Under the pieces are notes generated by a model, which ran no database searches, was not told the origin of the DNA, and saw only the letters and a program-made list of their open reading frames with translations. From assembly GCF_003612565.1 (NCBI RefSeq), contig NZ_RAZG01000007.1:1-64000 (forward strand): a stretch of 64,000 nucleotides of DNA, written 5' to 3'. This DNA is from Roseburia sp. 1XD42-69. Its GTDB lineage: Bacteria > Bacillota > Clostridia > Lachnospirales > Lachnospiraceae. The position numbers were made by a program, and so were the translations under genes. Of the stretch, positions 34,911-44,442 are shown one piece after another; position 1 is the first letter of the stretch, and every line of letters begins with the position of its first letter.

Positions 34911-36095
34911 ATGGCAAAGAAAGTAGTTTTAGCAGGCGCATGCCGTACAGCAATCGGAAAAATGGGCGGAGCTTTGGGAAGCACTCCAGTAGCTGATTTA
35001 GGTGCTATTGTTATCAAAGAGGCATTAAACAGAGCCGGTGTGAAACCTGAGCAGGTAGACGAAGTTATGATGGGATGTGTTATTCAGGCTGCACAGGGAC
35101 AGAACGTTGCACGTCAGTCTGCAATCAAAGCTGGTTTACCCATTGAAGTACCTGCATTTACATTAAACGTAGTATGTGGCTCAGGTTTAAAATGTGTAAA
35201 TGAAGCTGCTAATATGATTATGGCCGGTCAGGCAGATATCGTTGTTGCCGGAGGTATGGAGAATATGTCAATGGCTCCATATGCAATGACAAAGGCTCGT
35301 TTTGGATATCGTATGAACAATGCAACTATCATTGATACCATGGTAAATGACGCTTTGACAGACGCATTCAACCATTATCACATGATGATTACAGCAGAAA
35401 ATGTTTGTGATAAATACGGAATTACCCGTGAGGAATTAGACGAGTTCTCAGCAAACAGCCAGCAGAAATGTGAGAAGGCTCAGGCAGAGGGCAAATTTGA
35501 CGATGAAATCGTTCCGGTTCCTGTTAAAGTTAAGAGAGAGACTGTTATGTTTGCAAAGGATGAGGGCCCCCGTGCTGGCACCACAAAAGAGTCTTTGGCA
35601 AACTTAAAATGCTGCTCCGGAAAAGAGGGCGGAATGATTACAGCAGGCAACGCTTCCGGAATCAATGACGGAGCTGCAGCTATGGTTGTTATGAGTGAAG
35701 AGAAAGCAAAAGAGCTGGGTGTAAAACCAATGGCTACATGGATTGCAGGAGCACTGGGCGGCGTTGCACCAGAAATTATGGGTGTGGGACCCGTTGCTTC
35801 CACAAGAAAAGTTCTGGAGAGAACAGGATTTACCATCGACGATATGGACTTAATCGAGGCAAATGAGGCTTTTGCTGCTCAGTCTATCGCAGTTGCAAGG
35901 GACTTGAACTTTGATATGTCTAAAGTAAATGTAAACGGTGGTGCTATCGCACTTGGACATCCGGTAGGAGCCAGCGGATGCCGTATCTTAGTTACACTGT
36001 TACACGAGATGCAGAAGAGAAATGCAAACAGAGGTCTTGCTACCCTGTGTATCGGCGGTGGAATGGGATGCTCAACTATCGTTGAGAAATATTAA
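34911..36095 (+). CDS. thl: acetyl-CoA acetyltransferase (thiolase)
   Basis: A 394-aa biosynthetic thiolase condensing two acetyl-CoA to acetoacetyl-CoA, the entry to butyrate synthesis. The nucleophilic cysteine lies in NVVCGSGLKCVNEA, the His in ALGHPVGASG and the second Cys in GGGMGCSTI. AAGGAG precedes the ATG. First gene of the Rex-linked operon, with a codon choice (GCA, GCT, GTT) visibly different from neighbouring genes, suggesting high expression. Confidence 0.95.
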   Translation: MAKKVVLAGACRTAIGKMGGALGSTPVADLGAIVIKEALNRAGVKPEQVDEVMMGCVIQAAQGQNVARQSAIKAGLPIEVPAFTLNVVCGSGLKCVNEAANMIMAGQADIVVAGGMENMSMAPYAMTKARFGYRMNNATIIDTMVNDALTDAFNHYHMMITAENVCDKYGITREELDEFSANSQQKCEKAQAEGKFDDEIVPVPVKVKRETVMFAKDEGPRAGTTKESLANLKCCSGKEGGMITAGNASGINDGAAAMVVMSEEKAKELGVKPMATWIAGALGGVAPEIMGVGPVASTRKVLERTGFTIDDMDLIEANEAFAAQSIAVARDLNFDMSKVNVNGGAIALGHPVGASGCRILVTLLHEMQKRNANRGLATLCIGGGMGCSTIVEKY

Positions 36096-36169
36096 TCGTT
36101 CTAACATGAATTAGGATTTATATTTAATTAACCTAAAATTAAATCATGATATATTAAGGAGGAACTACA

Positions 36170-37042
36170 ATGAAAGTAGGAGTTATCGGTGCAGGAACCA
36201 TGGGACAGGGAATTGCCAAAGCATTTGCCCAGGTTGATGGATATGAAGTTGCACTCTGCGATATCAAACAGGAGTGGGCTGACAATGGAAAAGCAAAAAT
36301 CCAGAAGGGTTATGCAAGGCTTGTGGAGAAAGGCAAAATGGATCAGGGTAAGGTTGACGCTATCCTTGGAAAAATTACCGCAGGTTTAAAAGAAGATTTA
36401 TGTGCAGACTGCGACCTTATCGTAGAGGCAGCTTTTGAAAATATGGAAGTGAAAAAGACTACTTTCTCAGAGTTGGATAAAATTGCAAAACCTGAGTGTA
36501 TCTTTGCTTCCAATACATCCAGCCTTTCCATCACAGAGATTGGCAACGGATTAAGCCGTCCAATGATTGGTATGCATTTCTTTAATCCTGCAGACCGCAT
36601 GAAACTTATCGAGGTTATTGCAGGTGTGAACACACCGGCTGAGACCGTTGACGCTATCAAGAAAATTTCCGAGGAAATCGGCAAGACTCCGGTACAGGTA
36701 AATGAGGCGGCAGGTTTTGTTGTAAACCGTATCTTAATTCCTATGATTAATGAAGCTGCATTTATCAAAATGGAAGGTGTTTCCGATATCGCCGGCATTG
36801 ACACAGCTATGAAGCTTGGTGCAAACCACCCAATGGGACCCTTGGAGTTAGGCGACTTTATCGGTCTTGACATCTGTCTTGCTATTATGGACGTACTGTA
36901 CAATGAGACTGGGGACAGCAAATATCGTGCATGCCCGTTAATCCGCAAAATGGTTCGCGGTGGAAATCTCGGCGCTAAGAGCGGAAAAGGATTCTACATT
37001 TACAATGCAGACCGTACAAAGACACCGGTTGACGCTCAGTAG
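36170..37042 (+). CDS. hbd: 3-hydroxybutyryl-CoA dehydrogenase
   Basis: A 290-aa NAD(P)-dependent enzyme reducing acetoacetyl-CoA to 3-hydroxybutyryl-CoA. The Rossmann motif is GAGTMGQGIAKAFAQ and the catalytic His is in MHFFNPADRMKLIEVI. A strong AAGGAGG is present. Lies between thl and bcd; the crotonase gene that usually sits here is absent. Confidence 0.94.
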   Translation: MKVGVIGAGTMGQGIAKAFAQVDGYEVALCDIKQEWADNGKAKIQKGYARLVEKGKMDQGKVDAILGKITAGLKEDLCADCDLIVEAAFENMEVKKTTFSELDKIAKPECIFASNTSSLSITEIGNGLSRPMIGMHFFNPADRMKLIEVIAGVNTPAETVDAIKKISEEIGKTPVQVNEAAGFVVNRILIPMINEAAFIKMEGVSDIAGIDTAMKLGANHPMGPLELGDFIGLDICLAIMDVLYNETGDSKYRACPLIRKMVRGGNLGAKSGKGFYIYNADRTKTPVDAQ

Positions 37043-37100
37043 GACGACAGGCAAGAGATACTTAATTGTGTAAATTTATAGACATGGAGGAATAGTAATC

Positions 37101-38255
37101 ATGGATTTCGGTTTAGATAAAAAACATGAAATGGCGAGATCTTTATTTAAAGAGTTCGCTGAAAACGAAGTGAAACCTCTGGCTCAGGAAGTAGATGAAA
37201 CTGAGAAATTCCCAAGAGGAACAGTGGAAAAAATGCAGAAATTAGGATTTATGGGAATTCCGGTTCCAAAGGAGTACGGCGGACAGGGCTGTGACCCGTT
37301 GACCTATATTATGTGTGTGGAGGAACTCTCTAAAGTCTGCGGTACTACAGGCGTTATCGTTTCCGCACATACCTCTCTCTGCGTAGATCCCATTATGACC
37401 TACGGTACAGAAGAGCAGAAACAGAAATATGTCCGTGCCCTTGCAACAGGAGAAAAGTTAGGTGCATTTGCACTGACTGAGCCCGGCGCAGGTACAGACG
37501 CCCAGGGATGCCAGACAAAAGCCGTTTTGGACGGCGACCAGTGGGTGTTAAACGGAAGCAAATGCTTTATCACAAACGGTAAAGAGGCAGACGTTTACAT
37601 TGTAATCGCTATCACAAGCGTGACAGAGGATAAGAGAGGCAGAAAGAAAAAGAACTTCTCCGCATTTATTGTAGAAAAAGATGCTCCCGGATTCTCCTTC
37701 GGAACAAAGGAAAAGAAAATGGGTATCCGCGGATCTGCTACATATGAGTTGATTTTTGAAGACTGCAAAATTCCGAAAGAGAATCTCTTAGGACCGGAAG
37801 GAAAAGGATTCCCAATCGCTATGCATACCCTTGACGGCGGACGTATCGGTATTGCCGCACAGGCTCTTGGTATTGCAGAGGGTGCATTAGAGGCAACCAT
37901 CGCCTACACCAAAGAGAGAAAACAGTTTGGCCGTTCCATTGCAGCTCAGCAGAATACCCAGTTTGAGCTGGCTGACATGGCTGCTAAGATTGACGCAGCG
38001 AAATTCCTGGTTTACAGGGCTGCTATGGCAAAAGCTACACAGAAAGTATACTCTGTGGAAGCTGCAAAGGCAAAATTATTTGCTGCTGAGACAGCGATGG
38101 ATGTTACCACAAGATGTGTTCAGCTCTTCGGCGGATATGGATATATCAGAGAGTACGATGTAGAGCGTATGATGCGTGATGCCAAGATTACTGAGATCTA
38201 CGAAGGAACTTCTGAGGTTCAGAGAATGGTTATCTCTGGCGCATTATTAAAGTAG
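37101..38255 (+). CDS. bcd: butyryl-CoA dehydrogenase
   Basis: A 384-aa acyl-CoA dehydrogenase. FALTEPGAGTDA and CFITNG bind FAD, and the catalytic Glu lies in IYEGTSEVQRMV near the C-terminus. With EtfAB encoded next it reduces crotonyl-CoA with NADH while reducing ferredoxin (electron bifurcation), the energy-conserving step of butyrate formation. Confidence 0.94.
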   Translation: MDFGLDKKHEMARSLFKEFAENEVKPLAQEVDETEKFPRGTVEKMQKLGFMGIPVPKEYGGQGCDPLTYIMCVEELSKVCGTTGVIVSAHTSLCVDPIMTYGTEEQKQKYVRALATGEKLGAFALTEPGAGTDAQGCQTKAVLDGDQWVLNGSKCFITNGKEADVYIVIAITSVTEDKRGRKKKNFSAFIVEKDAPGFSFGTKEKKMGIRGSATYELIFEDCKIPKENLLGPEGKGFPIAMHTLDGGRIGIAAQALGIAEGALEATIAYTKERKQFGRSIAAQQNTQFELADMAAKIDAAKFLVYRAAMAKATQKVYSVEAAKAKLFAAETAMDVTTRCVQLFGGYGYIREYDVERMMRDAKITEIYEGTSEVQRMVISGALLK

Positions 38256-38316
38256 ACGTGATTTCAGCGGATTGAGAATGGATTACGAATAAACAATATT
38301 ATAAGGAGTGAATACC

Positions 38317-39102
38317 GTGAAAATAGTTGTATGTGTAAAACAGGTACCAGATACCAAAGGCGGCGTTAAATTTAACCCGGACGGTACATTAAACAGAGCT
38401 GCCATGCTTACCATCATGAATCCGGATGACAAAGCAGGTTTGGAAGCAGCTTTAAGATTAAAAGAGCAGTATGGAGCAGAGGTTACAGTAGTTACCATGG
38501 GACTTCCCAAGGCAGATGAAGTTCTCCGTGAAGCTATGGCAATGGGCGCAGATAAAGGTGTTCTTGTAACAGACAGAGTTTTGGGCGGAGCTGATACATG
38601 GGCTACCTCCACAACTATTGCAGGAGCAATCCGCAATCTGGAGTATGATTTGATTATCACAGGACGTCAGGCTATCGACGGTGATACCGCACAGGTAGGA
38701 CCTCAGATTTCCGAGCACTTGGATATTCCGGTTATCTCTTATGCACAGGATATTAAAATTGACGGGGATTATGTGATTGTTCAGCGTCAGTATGAGGATA
38801 GATATCATGAGTTAAAAGCAAAGATGCCGTGTTTAATTACAGCACTTTCTGAATTAAATGAGCCTCGTTATATGACACCCGGAGGAATCTTTGATGCATA
38901 TGACAAAGAAGTTACCGTTTGGGGAAGGGCAGACTTAAAGGATGTAGACGATTCCAATATCGGCCTTAATGGCTCACCTACCAAGATTGCAAAGGCTTCT
39001 GATAAAGTCCGCAAAGGTGCAGGTGAAAAAATTGTTGCCCAGGATGCAGAGGAAGGCGTATCTTACATTATGGGTAAATTAAAAGAGAAACATGTCATTT
39101 AA
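38317..39102 (+). CDS. etfB: electron transfer flavoprotein beta subunit
   Basis: A 261-aa subunit, adenosine-nucleotide/FAD binding, partner of EtfA and Bcd. The GTG start gives the family N-terminus MKIVVCVKQVPDT, with AAGGAG 7-8 nt upstream; a GTG three codons earlier overlaps that RBS and is unlikely. DRVLGGADTWAT and GRQAIDGDTAQVGP are family hallmarks. Confidence 0.94.
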   Translation: MKIVVCVKQVPDTKGGVKFNPDGTLNRAAMLTIMNPDDKAGLEAALRLKEQYGAEVTVVTMGLPKADEVLREAMAMGADKGVLVTDRVLGGADTWATSTTIAGAIRNLEYDLIITGRQAIDGDTAQVGPQISEHLDIPVISYAQDIKIDGDYVIVQRQYEDRYHELKAKMPCLITALSELNEPRYMTPGGIFDAYDKEVTVWGRADLKDVDDSNIGLNGSPTKIAKASDKVRKGAGEKIVAQDAEEGVSYIMGKLKEKHVI

Positions 39103-39113
39103 TTCTTTTGGAT

Positions 39114-39147
39114 TCCCGCGAGGGACATTTCCCGCTGCTTTGCAGCG
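39114..39147 (+). other. twin small hairpins between etfB and etfA
   Basis: TCCC-GCGA-GGGA (a GNRA-type tetraloop) and CGCTGC-TTT-GCAGCG stand within the 120-nt gap. With no T tract they look like RNA processing or stabilising elements setting the etfB/etfA ratio. Confidence 0.4.
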
Positions 39148-39223
39148 AGAGGATGACTTGCAAAAAGATGTTGCATGAATAAACACGGATTAACCGTTTA
39201 AATTAAGGAAAGTGGTGAACAAA

Positions 39224-40267
39224 ATGGGTTTAGAAGAATATAAAGGAGTATTTGTCTTTGCACAGCAGGTAGACAACGTATTAGATGGCGTTGCATTTGA
39301 ATTGCTTGGAAAAGGCAAAGACTTGGCAAAAGATTTAAATACTGAGGTAACAGCAGTATTAATCGGTTCCGGCGTAAAAGGTCTGGCAGATCAGTTGGCA
39401 GAGTACGGCGCAGACAAGGTTATCGTCGTGGACGATCCGGAACTGAAAGACTACAGAACAGAGCCGTACACACACGCACTGGCATCCGTAATCAATACAT
39501 ACAAACCGGAGATTATGCTGGTTGGCGCTACAGCTATCGGCCGTGACCTTGGACCTAGGGTTTCCGCCCGTGTTCAGACAGGTCTTACCGCTGACTGTAC
39601 CGTCCTTGAGATTGGTGATTTCCCATTAAACCCTGTACCGGGAAAAGAAGACGAGCAGAAACACAATCAGCTTTTGATGACACGTCCTGCTTTCGGCGGA
39701 AATACCATCGCTACCATTGCCTGCCCGGATAACCGTCCTCAGATGGCTACCGTTCGTCCAGGCGTTATGCAGAAAATCGAGCCAAACAAAGGCGCAAAAG
39801 CAAATGTGGAAGAGTACAATCCTGGATTTACTCCAAACAACAAATATGTGGAAATCTTAAACATTGTAAAGGCAGTAAAAAATACAGAAAATATCATGGA
39901 AGCTAAGATTTTGGTATCCGGCGGACGTGGTGTAGGTTCTGCAGAGAACTTTAAGATTCTTCAGGATTTGGCAGATGTGCTTGGAGCAACTGTAAGCTGC
40001 TCCCGTGCAGTAGTTGAGAACGGATGGAAACCGGTAGATGTACAGGTAGGACAGACAGGTAAAACCGTACGTCCAAACGTATACTTTGCCATCGGTATCT
40101 CCGGAGCAATCCAGCACGTGGCTGGTATGGAAGAGTCTGACATTATCATTGCTATCAACAAAGACGAGGATGCTCCTATCTTTGATGTGGCTGACTATGG
40201 TATCGTTGGGGATTTAAATAAAATCGTTCCGGCACTTACCACAGCATTAAAGGCTGAGTTGGGCTAA
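39224..40267 (+). CDS. etfA: electron transfer flavoprotein alpha subunit
   Basis: A 347-aa subunit. The C-terminal FAD domain shows ILVSGGRGVGSAENF, VGQTGKTVRPNVYFAIGISG and the GIVGDLNKIVPAL end. Starting at MGLEEYKGVFVFAQQ fits the family; GTG codons 9-12 nt upstream sit on the Shine-Dalgarno. Last gene of the operon. Confidence 0.93.
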   Translation: MGLEEYKGVFVFAQQVDNVLDGVAFELLGKGKDLAKDLNTEVTAVLIGSGVKGLADQLAEYGADKVIVVDDPELKDYRTEPYTHALASVINTYKPEIMLVGATAIGRDLGPRVSARVQTGLTADCTVLEIGDFPLNPVPGKEDEQKHNQLLMTRPAFGGNTIATIACPDNRPQMATVRPGVMQKIEPNKGAKANVEEYNPGFTPNNKYVEILNIVKAVKNTENIMEAKILVSGGRGVGSAENFKILQDLADVLGATVSCSRAVVENGWKPVDVQVGQTGKTVRPNVYFAIGISGAIQHVAGMEESDIIIAINKDEDAPIFDVADYGIVGDLNKIVPALTTALKAELG

Positions 40268-40298
40268 TTCTACGATTAAATACAATTAAAAGCAGAAA

Positions 40299-40327
40299 GG
40301 CCGTCTGGTTTCCAGGCGGTCTTTTTT
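40299..40327 (+). terminator. intrinsic terminator of the butyryl-CoA operon
   Basis: A 10-bp stem (GGCCGTCTGG with CCAGGCGGTC, two G:U), TTT loop, six T. Confidence 0.85.
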
Positions 40328-40368
40328 CACGCACAGTGGCACGTCATAATTCCTTTGCGAAATTGTCC

Positions 40369-40397
40369 TTGCTTTTGGGGGGAGGGAATCATATAAT
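40369..40397 (+). promoter_or_regulatory. lepA promoter
   Basis: TTGCTT, 17 nt, TATAAT, about 37 nt before lepA. Confidence 0.6.
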
Positions 40398-40433
40398 GGT
40401 AAGTACAGACCAAAACCAACGGAGGAAAAAACA

Positions 40434-42239
40434 TTGGATCAGAGCAAAATCCGCAATTTTTGTATTATCGCCCATATCGACCATGGAAAGTCCACCTTAG
40501 CGGACAGAATTATCGAGCATACCGGGCTTTTAACCAGCCGTGAAATGCAGGCTCAGGTATTGGACAATATGGATTTGGAGAGAGAGCGGGGGATTACCAT
40601 AAAATCTCAGGCTGTGCGCATCATATATAAGGCAAAGGACGGGGAAGAATATGTTTTTAACCTGATTGACACCCCGGGGCATGTGGACTTTAATTATGAG
40701 GTTTCAAGAAGCCTGGCCGCCTGCGACGGGGCTATTCTTGTAGTGGATGCCGCCCAGGGGGTGGAAGCCCAGACACTGGCAAATGTTTACCTGGCCCTTG
40801 ACCATGATTTGGACGTAATGCCTGTGATAAACAAAATAGATCTGCCCAGCGCCCAGCCGGAGGCGGTGATAGAGGAGATAGAAAATGTTATTGGAATTGA
40901 AGCGGAGGATGCCCCCAGGATTTCCGCTAAGACAGGCTTAAACATTGATGAGGTGTTAGAGCAGATTGTCACAAAAATTCCCGCTCCCACAGGAGATGCA
41001 TCCGCACCTTTGCAGGCCTTAATTTTTGATGCTGTCTACGATGCCTATAAAGGGGTGATAGTTTTTTGCCGGATTATGGAAGGAACAGTGAAAGTGGGGG
41101 ACAGTATCTGTATGATGGCCACCGGCGCAAGGGATGACGTGGTGGAAGTTGGGTACTTTGGAGCCGGGCAGTTTATTCCATGCGAGGAATTAAGTGCAGG
41201 GATGGTAGGCTATATCGCCGCAGGAATAAAAAATGTGGGAGACACCAGGGTGGGGGATACGGTTACCCATGCGGACAAGCCCTGCAAAGAGCCTCTGCCG
41301 GGATACAAAAAGGTAAATCCTATGGTGTACTGCGGCATGTATCCTGCAGATTCTGCAAAATATCCCGACCTTCGGGATGCACTGGAAAAATTGCAGATTA
41401 ATGATGCTTCCCTGCAGTACGAGCCGGAAACTTCCCTTGCCCTGGGATTTGGGTTCCGGTGCGGATTTTTAGGGCTTTTGCACTTAGAGATTATCCAGGA
41501 GAGACTGGAGCGGGAATTTAACCTGGATTTGGTGACTACCGCGCCGGGGGTAATTTATAAGGTGCACAAAACCAACGGAGATGTGATGGATTTAACCAAT
41601 CCCTCCAATCTTCCCGATCCTTCGGAGATAGATTTTATGGAGGAGCCCATGGTGTCGGCGGAGATTATGGTGACCAGCGAATATGTGGGGGCCATTATGA
41701 AGCTTTGCCAGGAGCGCCGGGGGATTTATATCAGTATGGAATATATCGAGGAGACAAGGGCCTTAATTAAATATGACCTGCCCTTAAACGAGATTATCTA
41801 TGACTTTTTTGACGCATTGAAATCCCGTTCCAGGGGATATGCTTCTTTTGACTATGAATTAAAAGGCTATGTAAGGTCGGAACTTGTAAAACTGGATATA
41901 CTGATCAACAAGGAGACCGTGGACGCCCTGTCCTTTATTGTGTTTAAAGACAGCGCCTATGACAGAGGCAGAAAAATGTGTGAAAAATTGAAAGGCGAGA
42001 TTCCAAGGCATCTCTTTGAGATTCCCATCCAGGCGGCTGTGGGAGGAAAAGTCATTGCCAGGGAAACCGTAAAGGCAATGCGAAAAGACGTATTGGCCAA
42101 GTGCTACGGCGGGGATATCTCAAGAAAGAGAAAGCTTTTGGAGAAACAGAAGGAAGGCAAAAAGAGGATGCGCCAGGTGGGCAATGTAGAAATCCCCCAG
42201 GAGGCATTTATGAGCGTGCTGAAATTAGACGAGGATTAA
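40434..42239 (+). CDS. lepA: elongation factor 4 (ribosome back-translocase)
   Basis: A 601-aa translational GTPase. G1 AHIDHGKST, the switch I segment [11 protein letters not shown]3 DTPGHVDF and G4 NKIDLP are intact, and the LepA-specific C-terminal domain ends [16 protein letters not shown]. It starts with TTG behind GGAGG at 8 nt. hemW follows 3 nt after the stop, a common Firmicutes order. Confidence 0.95.
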   Translation: MDQSKIRNFCIIAHIDHGKSTLADRIIEHTGLLTSREMQAQVLDNMDLERERGITIKSQAVRIIYKAKDGEEYVFNLIDTPGHVDFNYEVSRSLAACDGAILVVDAAQGVEAQTLANVYLALDHDLDVMPVINKIDLPSAQPEAVIEEIENVIGIEAEDAPRISAKTGLNIDEVLEQIVTKIPAPTGDASAPLQALIFDAVYDAYKGVIVFCRIMEGTVKVGDSICMMATGARDDVVEVGYFGAGQFIPCEELSAGMVGYIAAGIKNVGDTRVGDTVTHADKPCKEPLPGYKKVNPMVYCGMYPADSAKYPDLRDALEKLQINDASLQYEPETSLALGFGFRCGFLGLLHLEIIQERLEREFNLDLVTTAPGVIYKVHKTNGDVMDLTNPSNLPDPSEIDFMEEPMVSAEIMVTSEYVGAIMKLCQERRGIYISMEYIEETRALIKYDLPLNEIIYDFFDALKSRSRGYASFDYELKGYVRSELVKLDILINKETVDALSFIVFKDSAYDRGRKMCEKLKGEIPRHLFEIPIQAAVGGKVIARETVKAMRKDVLAKCYGGDISRKRKLLEKQKEGKKRMRQVGNVEIPQEAFMSVLKLDED

Positions 42240-42242
42240 AAT

Positions 42243-43460
42243 ATGAGAGAATTGGAATTGTATATCCACATTCCATTTTGCATGAGAAAGTGTAACTACT
42301 GCGATTTTTTATCCGCCCCGGCAGATGAAAAATCGCAGTCTGCGTATGTGGAGGCATTAAAAAAAGAAATAAAATTTTATGGAAAAGAATTGAAAGCGGG
42401 GGAATTGTCCACTATATATATTGGCGGGGGCACTCCCTCCTGGCTCCAGGAACATTATATGGCTTCGATTATGGAGACTGTGCATAAGTTTTTTTCCATA
42501 AAAAAAGATGCGGAGATAACCATTGAGTGCAATCCAGGCACATTGACCAGGGCAAAGCTTAATAGCTACAAAGATTTTGGCATCAACCGTTTAAGCCTTG
42601 GGCTGCAGTCTGCAGATGACGAGGAATTAAAAGTTCTTGGGAGGGTCCATACCTTCCAGCAGTTTTTGAGAAATTATGAGCTGGCAAGGGAGTGTGGTTA
42701 CGACAATATTAATATAGACCTTATGTACGCCCTGCCCAGACAGAACACGGAAAAGTTTTATCACACTTTAACAAAAACAGCAGGGTTAAAGCCGGAACAC
42801 ATTTCCGCCTATGCCCTGATGATTGAAAAAGGCACGCCTTTTTATGAGAAGTACAAATTTGACGCAGTGAGACAGGAGGCCGGATTTCAGCCGGAAGTTC
42901 TTCCCCATGAAGATGTGGTGTACCAAATCGGGAAAATGACGGAGGATGTGCTAAAAGAGGCAGGATATGAGCGGTATGAGATATCCAATTATGCAAAAAA
43001 AGGATTTGTCTGCAGGCATAATATCGGTTACTGGCAGAGGGAAGAATACCTGGGAGTGGGCCTTGGTGCCGCTTCTCTCATAGGAGGAAACCTGCGCTAC
43101 AATAATCTGCGGGATTTGGATACCTATATCTTAAAGGCGGACAACATTAAGGAGTGTTTGTTTATAGACGAAAAAACGGAAAAGAAACTGCCGGCAGTAA
43201 CTCTCCATGAAAAAGCGGAGGAGTTAAAGAGAAATGCCCAGATGGAGGAGTTTATGTTCCTGGGACTTCGGATGATACAGGGCATAGAGCGGAGCCGGTT
43301 TTACCAGTCCTTTGGCTTTACCGTGGACAATATCTATTCCAGGGTAATTGCAAGGCTTGAAGCGGAGGAACTTTTGCAGCAAAATCCTGAGCGGGTGTGG
43401 CTCACCGAAAAGGGCCTGGATTTAAGCAACTACGCCCTTGCCCAGTTTTTATTAGATTAG
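42243..43460 (+). CDS. hemW: radical SAM heme chaperone HemW
   Basis: A 405-aa radical SAM protein; CMRKCNYC is the CX3CX2C iron-sulfur motif, and the C-terminal HemN-like domain is present. The cysteine spacing, length and lepA linkage point to HemW (heme trafficking) rather than coproporphyrinogen dehydrogenase HemN. It is the last chromosomal gene before the phage region. Confidence 0.88.
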   Translation: MRELELYIHIPFCMRKCNYCDFLSAPADEKSQSAYVEALKKEIKFYGKELKAGELSTIYIGGGTPSWLQEHYMASIMETVHKFFSIKKDAEITIECNPGTLTRAKLNSYKDFGINRLSLGLQSADDEELKVLGRVHTFQQFLRNYELARECGYDNINIDLMYALPRQNTEKFYHTLTKTAGLKPEHISAYALMIEKGTPFYEKYKFDAVRQEAGFQPEVLPHEDVVYQIGKMTEDVLKEAGYERYEISNYAKKGFVCRHNIGYWQREEYLGVGLGAASLIGGNLRYNNLRDLDTYILKADNIKECLFIDEKTEKKLPAVTLHEKAEELKRNAQMEEFMFLGLRMIQGIERSRFYQSFGFTVDNIYSRVIARLEAEELLQQNPERVWLTEKGLDLSNYALAQFLLD

Positions 43461-43505
43461 TCCTGGAATTCTAAATAAATTATAAAAAACGCTTCATTGT
43501 AAAAT

Positions 43506-43549
43506 GAAATGCGACAAGAGTTAATAAACTCTATCGCATTTCTTTTTTT
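43506..43549 (+). terminator. intrinsic terminator after hemW
   Basis: A 9-bp plus 6-bp stem interrupted by a small internal loop (GAAATGCGA/TCGCATTTC, AGAGTT/AACTCT), followed by seven T. Confidence 0.85.
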
Positions 43550-43563
43550 ATACGCTTTTATAG

Positions 43564-43606
43564 GGAATGTGTCAAGGGTTTAGGACTTTTGGCACATTCC
43601 TTTTTT
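43564..43606 (+). terminator. second hairpin at the phage junction
   Basis: GGAATGTG pairs with CACATTCC, extended by further pairs including G:U, and T6 follows. It lies only 15 nt after the hemW terminator and just before the first phage gene, so the phage boundary probably falls between or inside these hairpins. Confidence 0.6.
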
Positions 43607-43635
43607 ATTTTGGAGCGATAGGAGGTGTAGAAAGC

Positions 43636-43818
43636 GTGAGAAAAGGTAATAGGCGATTGAACTATGAGGACAGGAAACGGATTGAAAAAATGAAAGAGCA
43701 GGGGGCGAGAGTGATTGTAATTGCTGACACTATCGGGGTCCACCGTGCGACTATCTACAACGAGTTAAAGCGTGGAGGTACACCCTATCGGGCGGAAGTC
43801 GCACAAAGGACGGTATAG
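43636..43818 (+). CDS. small HTH protein (IS30-type HTH_38)
   Basis: A 60-aa protein consisting of one helix-turn-helix, LNYEDRKRIEKMKEQGARV then IADTIGVHRATIYNELKRGG. This is the DNA-binding N-terminus seen in IS30 transposases, but here it stands alone. It starts at GTG with GGAGGT 9 nt upstream. Likely a phage DNA-binding regulator; no transposase domain follows. Confidence 0.7.
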   Translation: MRKGNRRLNYEDRKRIEKMKEQGARVIVIADTIGVHRATIYNELKRGGTPYRAEVAQRTV

Positions 43819-43820
43819 GT

Positions 43821-44033
43821 ATGGAAATGGTAGGGGAAGCGTTGCAGGAAAAGGCTAGGGAATTGGCGGATATGGTCGGTAGCGTGGTAGTAGATGAAGC
43901 GTTGCCGTTGGAGGTATTGGAAGCCGTGGCGGATTGTCTGAAAGAGGATTGCAGGCAGATTAGGCAGGCGGTACAGGATATGCAGGAAGAGCAGCAGGCA
44001 ATAGAAAGAATGACCGCAGGAAAGGAGGGGTAG
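43821..44033 (+). CDS. small coiled-coil phage protein
   Basis: A 70-aa acidic, helix-rich protein with a C-terminal Gln/Glu coiled-coil stretch (QIRQAVQDMQEEQQAIERM). It follows the HTH gene by 2 nt. Unknown function. Confidence 0.5.
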   Translation: MEMVGEALQEKARELADMVGSVVVDEALPLEVLEAVADCLKEDCRQIRQAVQDMQEEQQAIERMTAGKEG

Positions 44034-44034
44034 C

Positions 44035-44238
44035 GTGGCGAGTAAAACGGAAAAGCACACGGTAGCGTACAGGAACGTGAAAAAGTGTGAGTTTCATAAT
44101 ATCGGGTCGCATATCGTGGCGACAAGCATAATCGGCGGTACTACGTTTTGTGCGTTCTTTGATTCGGGATTGCATACAGAGGAAAGCATAAGGCGGAGAG
44201 GAAGCATAAAGTTACATTCAATTTATTCTAAAAAGTAG
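44035..44238 (+). CDS. hypothetical phage protein, 67 aa
   Basis: A basic 67-aa protein starting at GTG (AAAGGAGGGG upstream, one base after the previous stop). Two His and two Cys are present but unspaced for a classic zinc finger. No family recognised. Confidence 0.5.
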   Translation: MASKTEKHTVAYRNVKKCEFHNIGSHIVATSIIGGTTFCAFFDSGLHTEESIRRRGSIKLHSIYSKK

Positions 44239-44248
44239 GAGGGAGGGC

Positions 44249-44428
44249 ATGGGTAAATATCCGTGGTCCGGGAAACGGACATTAGAACATTGTGGACTGA
44301 TTACCAAAATGGGGGTCAAGCCACGGCAGCAGGGCGGGAAGTGTGACGGATTCCAAAAGTCGGCAGATAATGACGAGCCTTGCAATATCTGTATGAAATG
44401 CAAATTAAATACTTTTTATGAAGAATAG
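44249..44428 (+). CDS. Cys-rich small phage protein, 59 aa
   Basis: A 59-codon frame behind GGAGGGAGGG. Five cysteines, three in the closing cluster CNICMKC, suggest a zinc-binding knuckle. It fills what would otherwise be a gap between its neighbours. Unknown function. Confidence 0.55.
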   Translation: MGKYPWSGKRTLEHCGLITKMGVKPRQQGGKCDGFQKSADNDEPCNICMKCKLNTFYEE

Positions 44429-44442
44429 GAGGAAATGAGGAA

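Noticed and set aside
36343-36948. Minus-strand frame opposite hbd
   Set aside because: Antisense shadow of a highly expressed gene with strong codon bias.
43636-43818. IS30-family transposase
   Set aside because: Only the N-terminal HTH is present; no DDE domain or terminal inverted repeats surround it.
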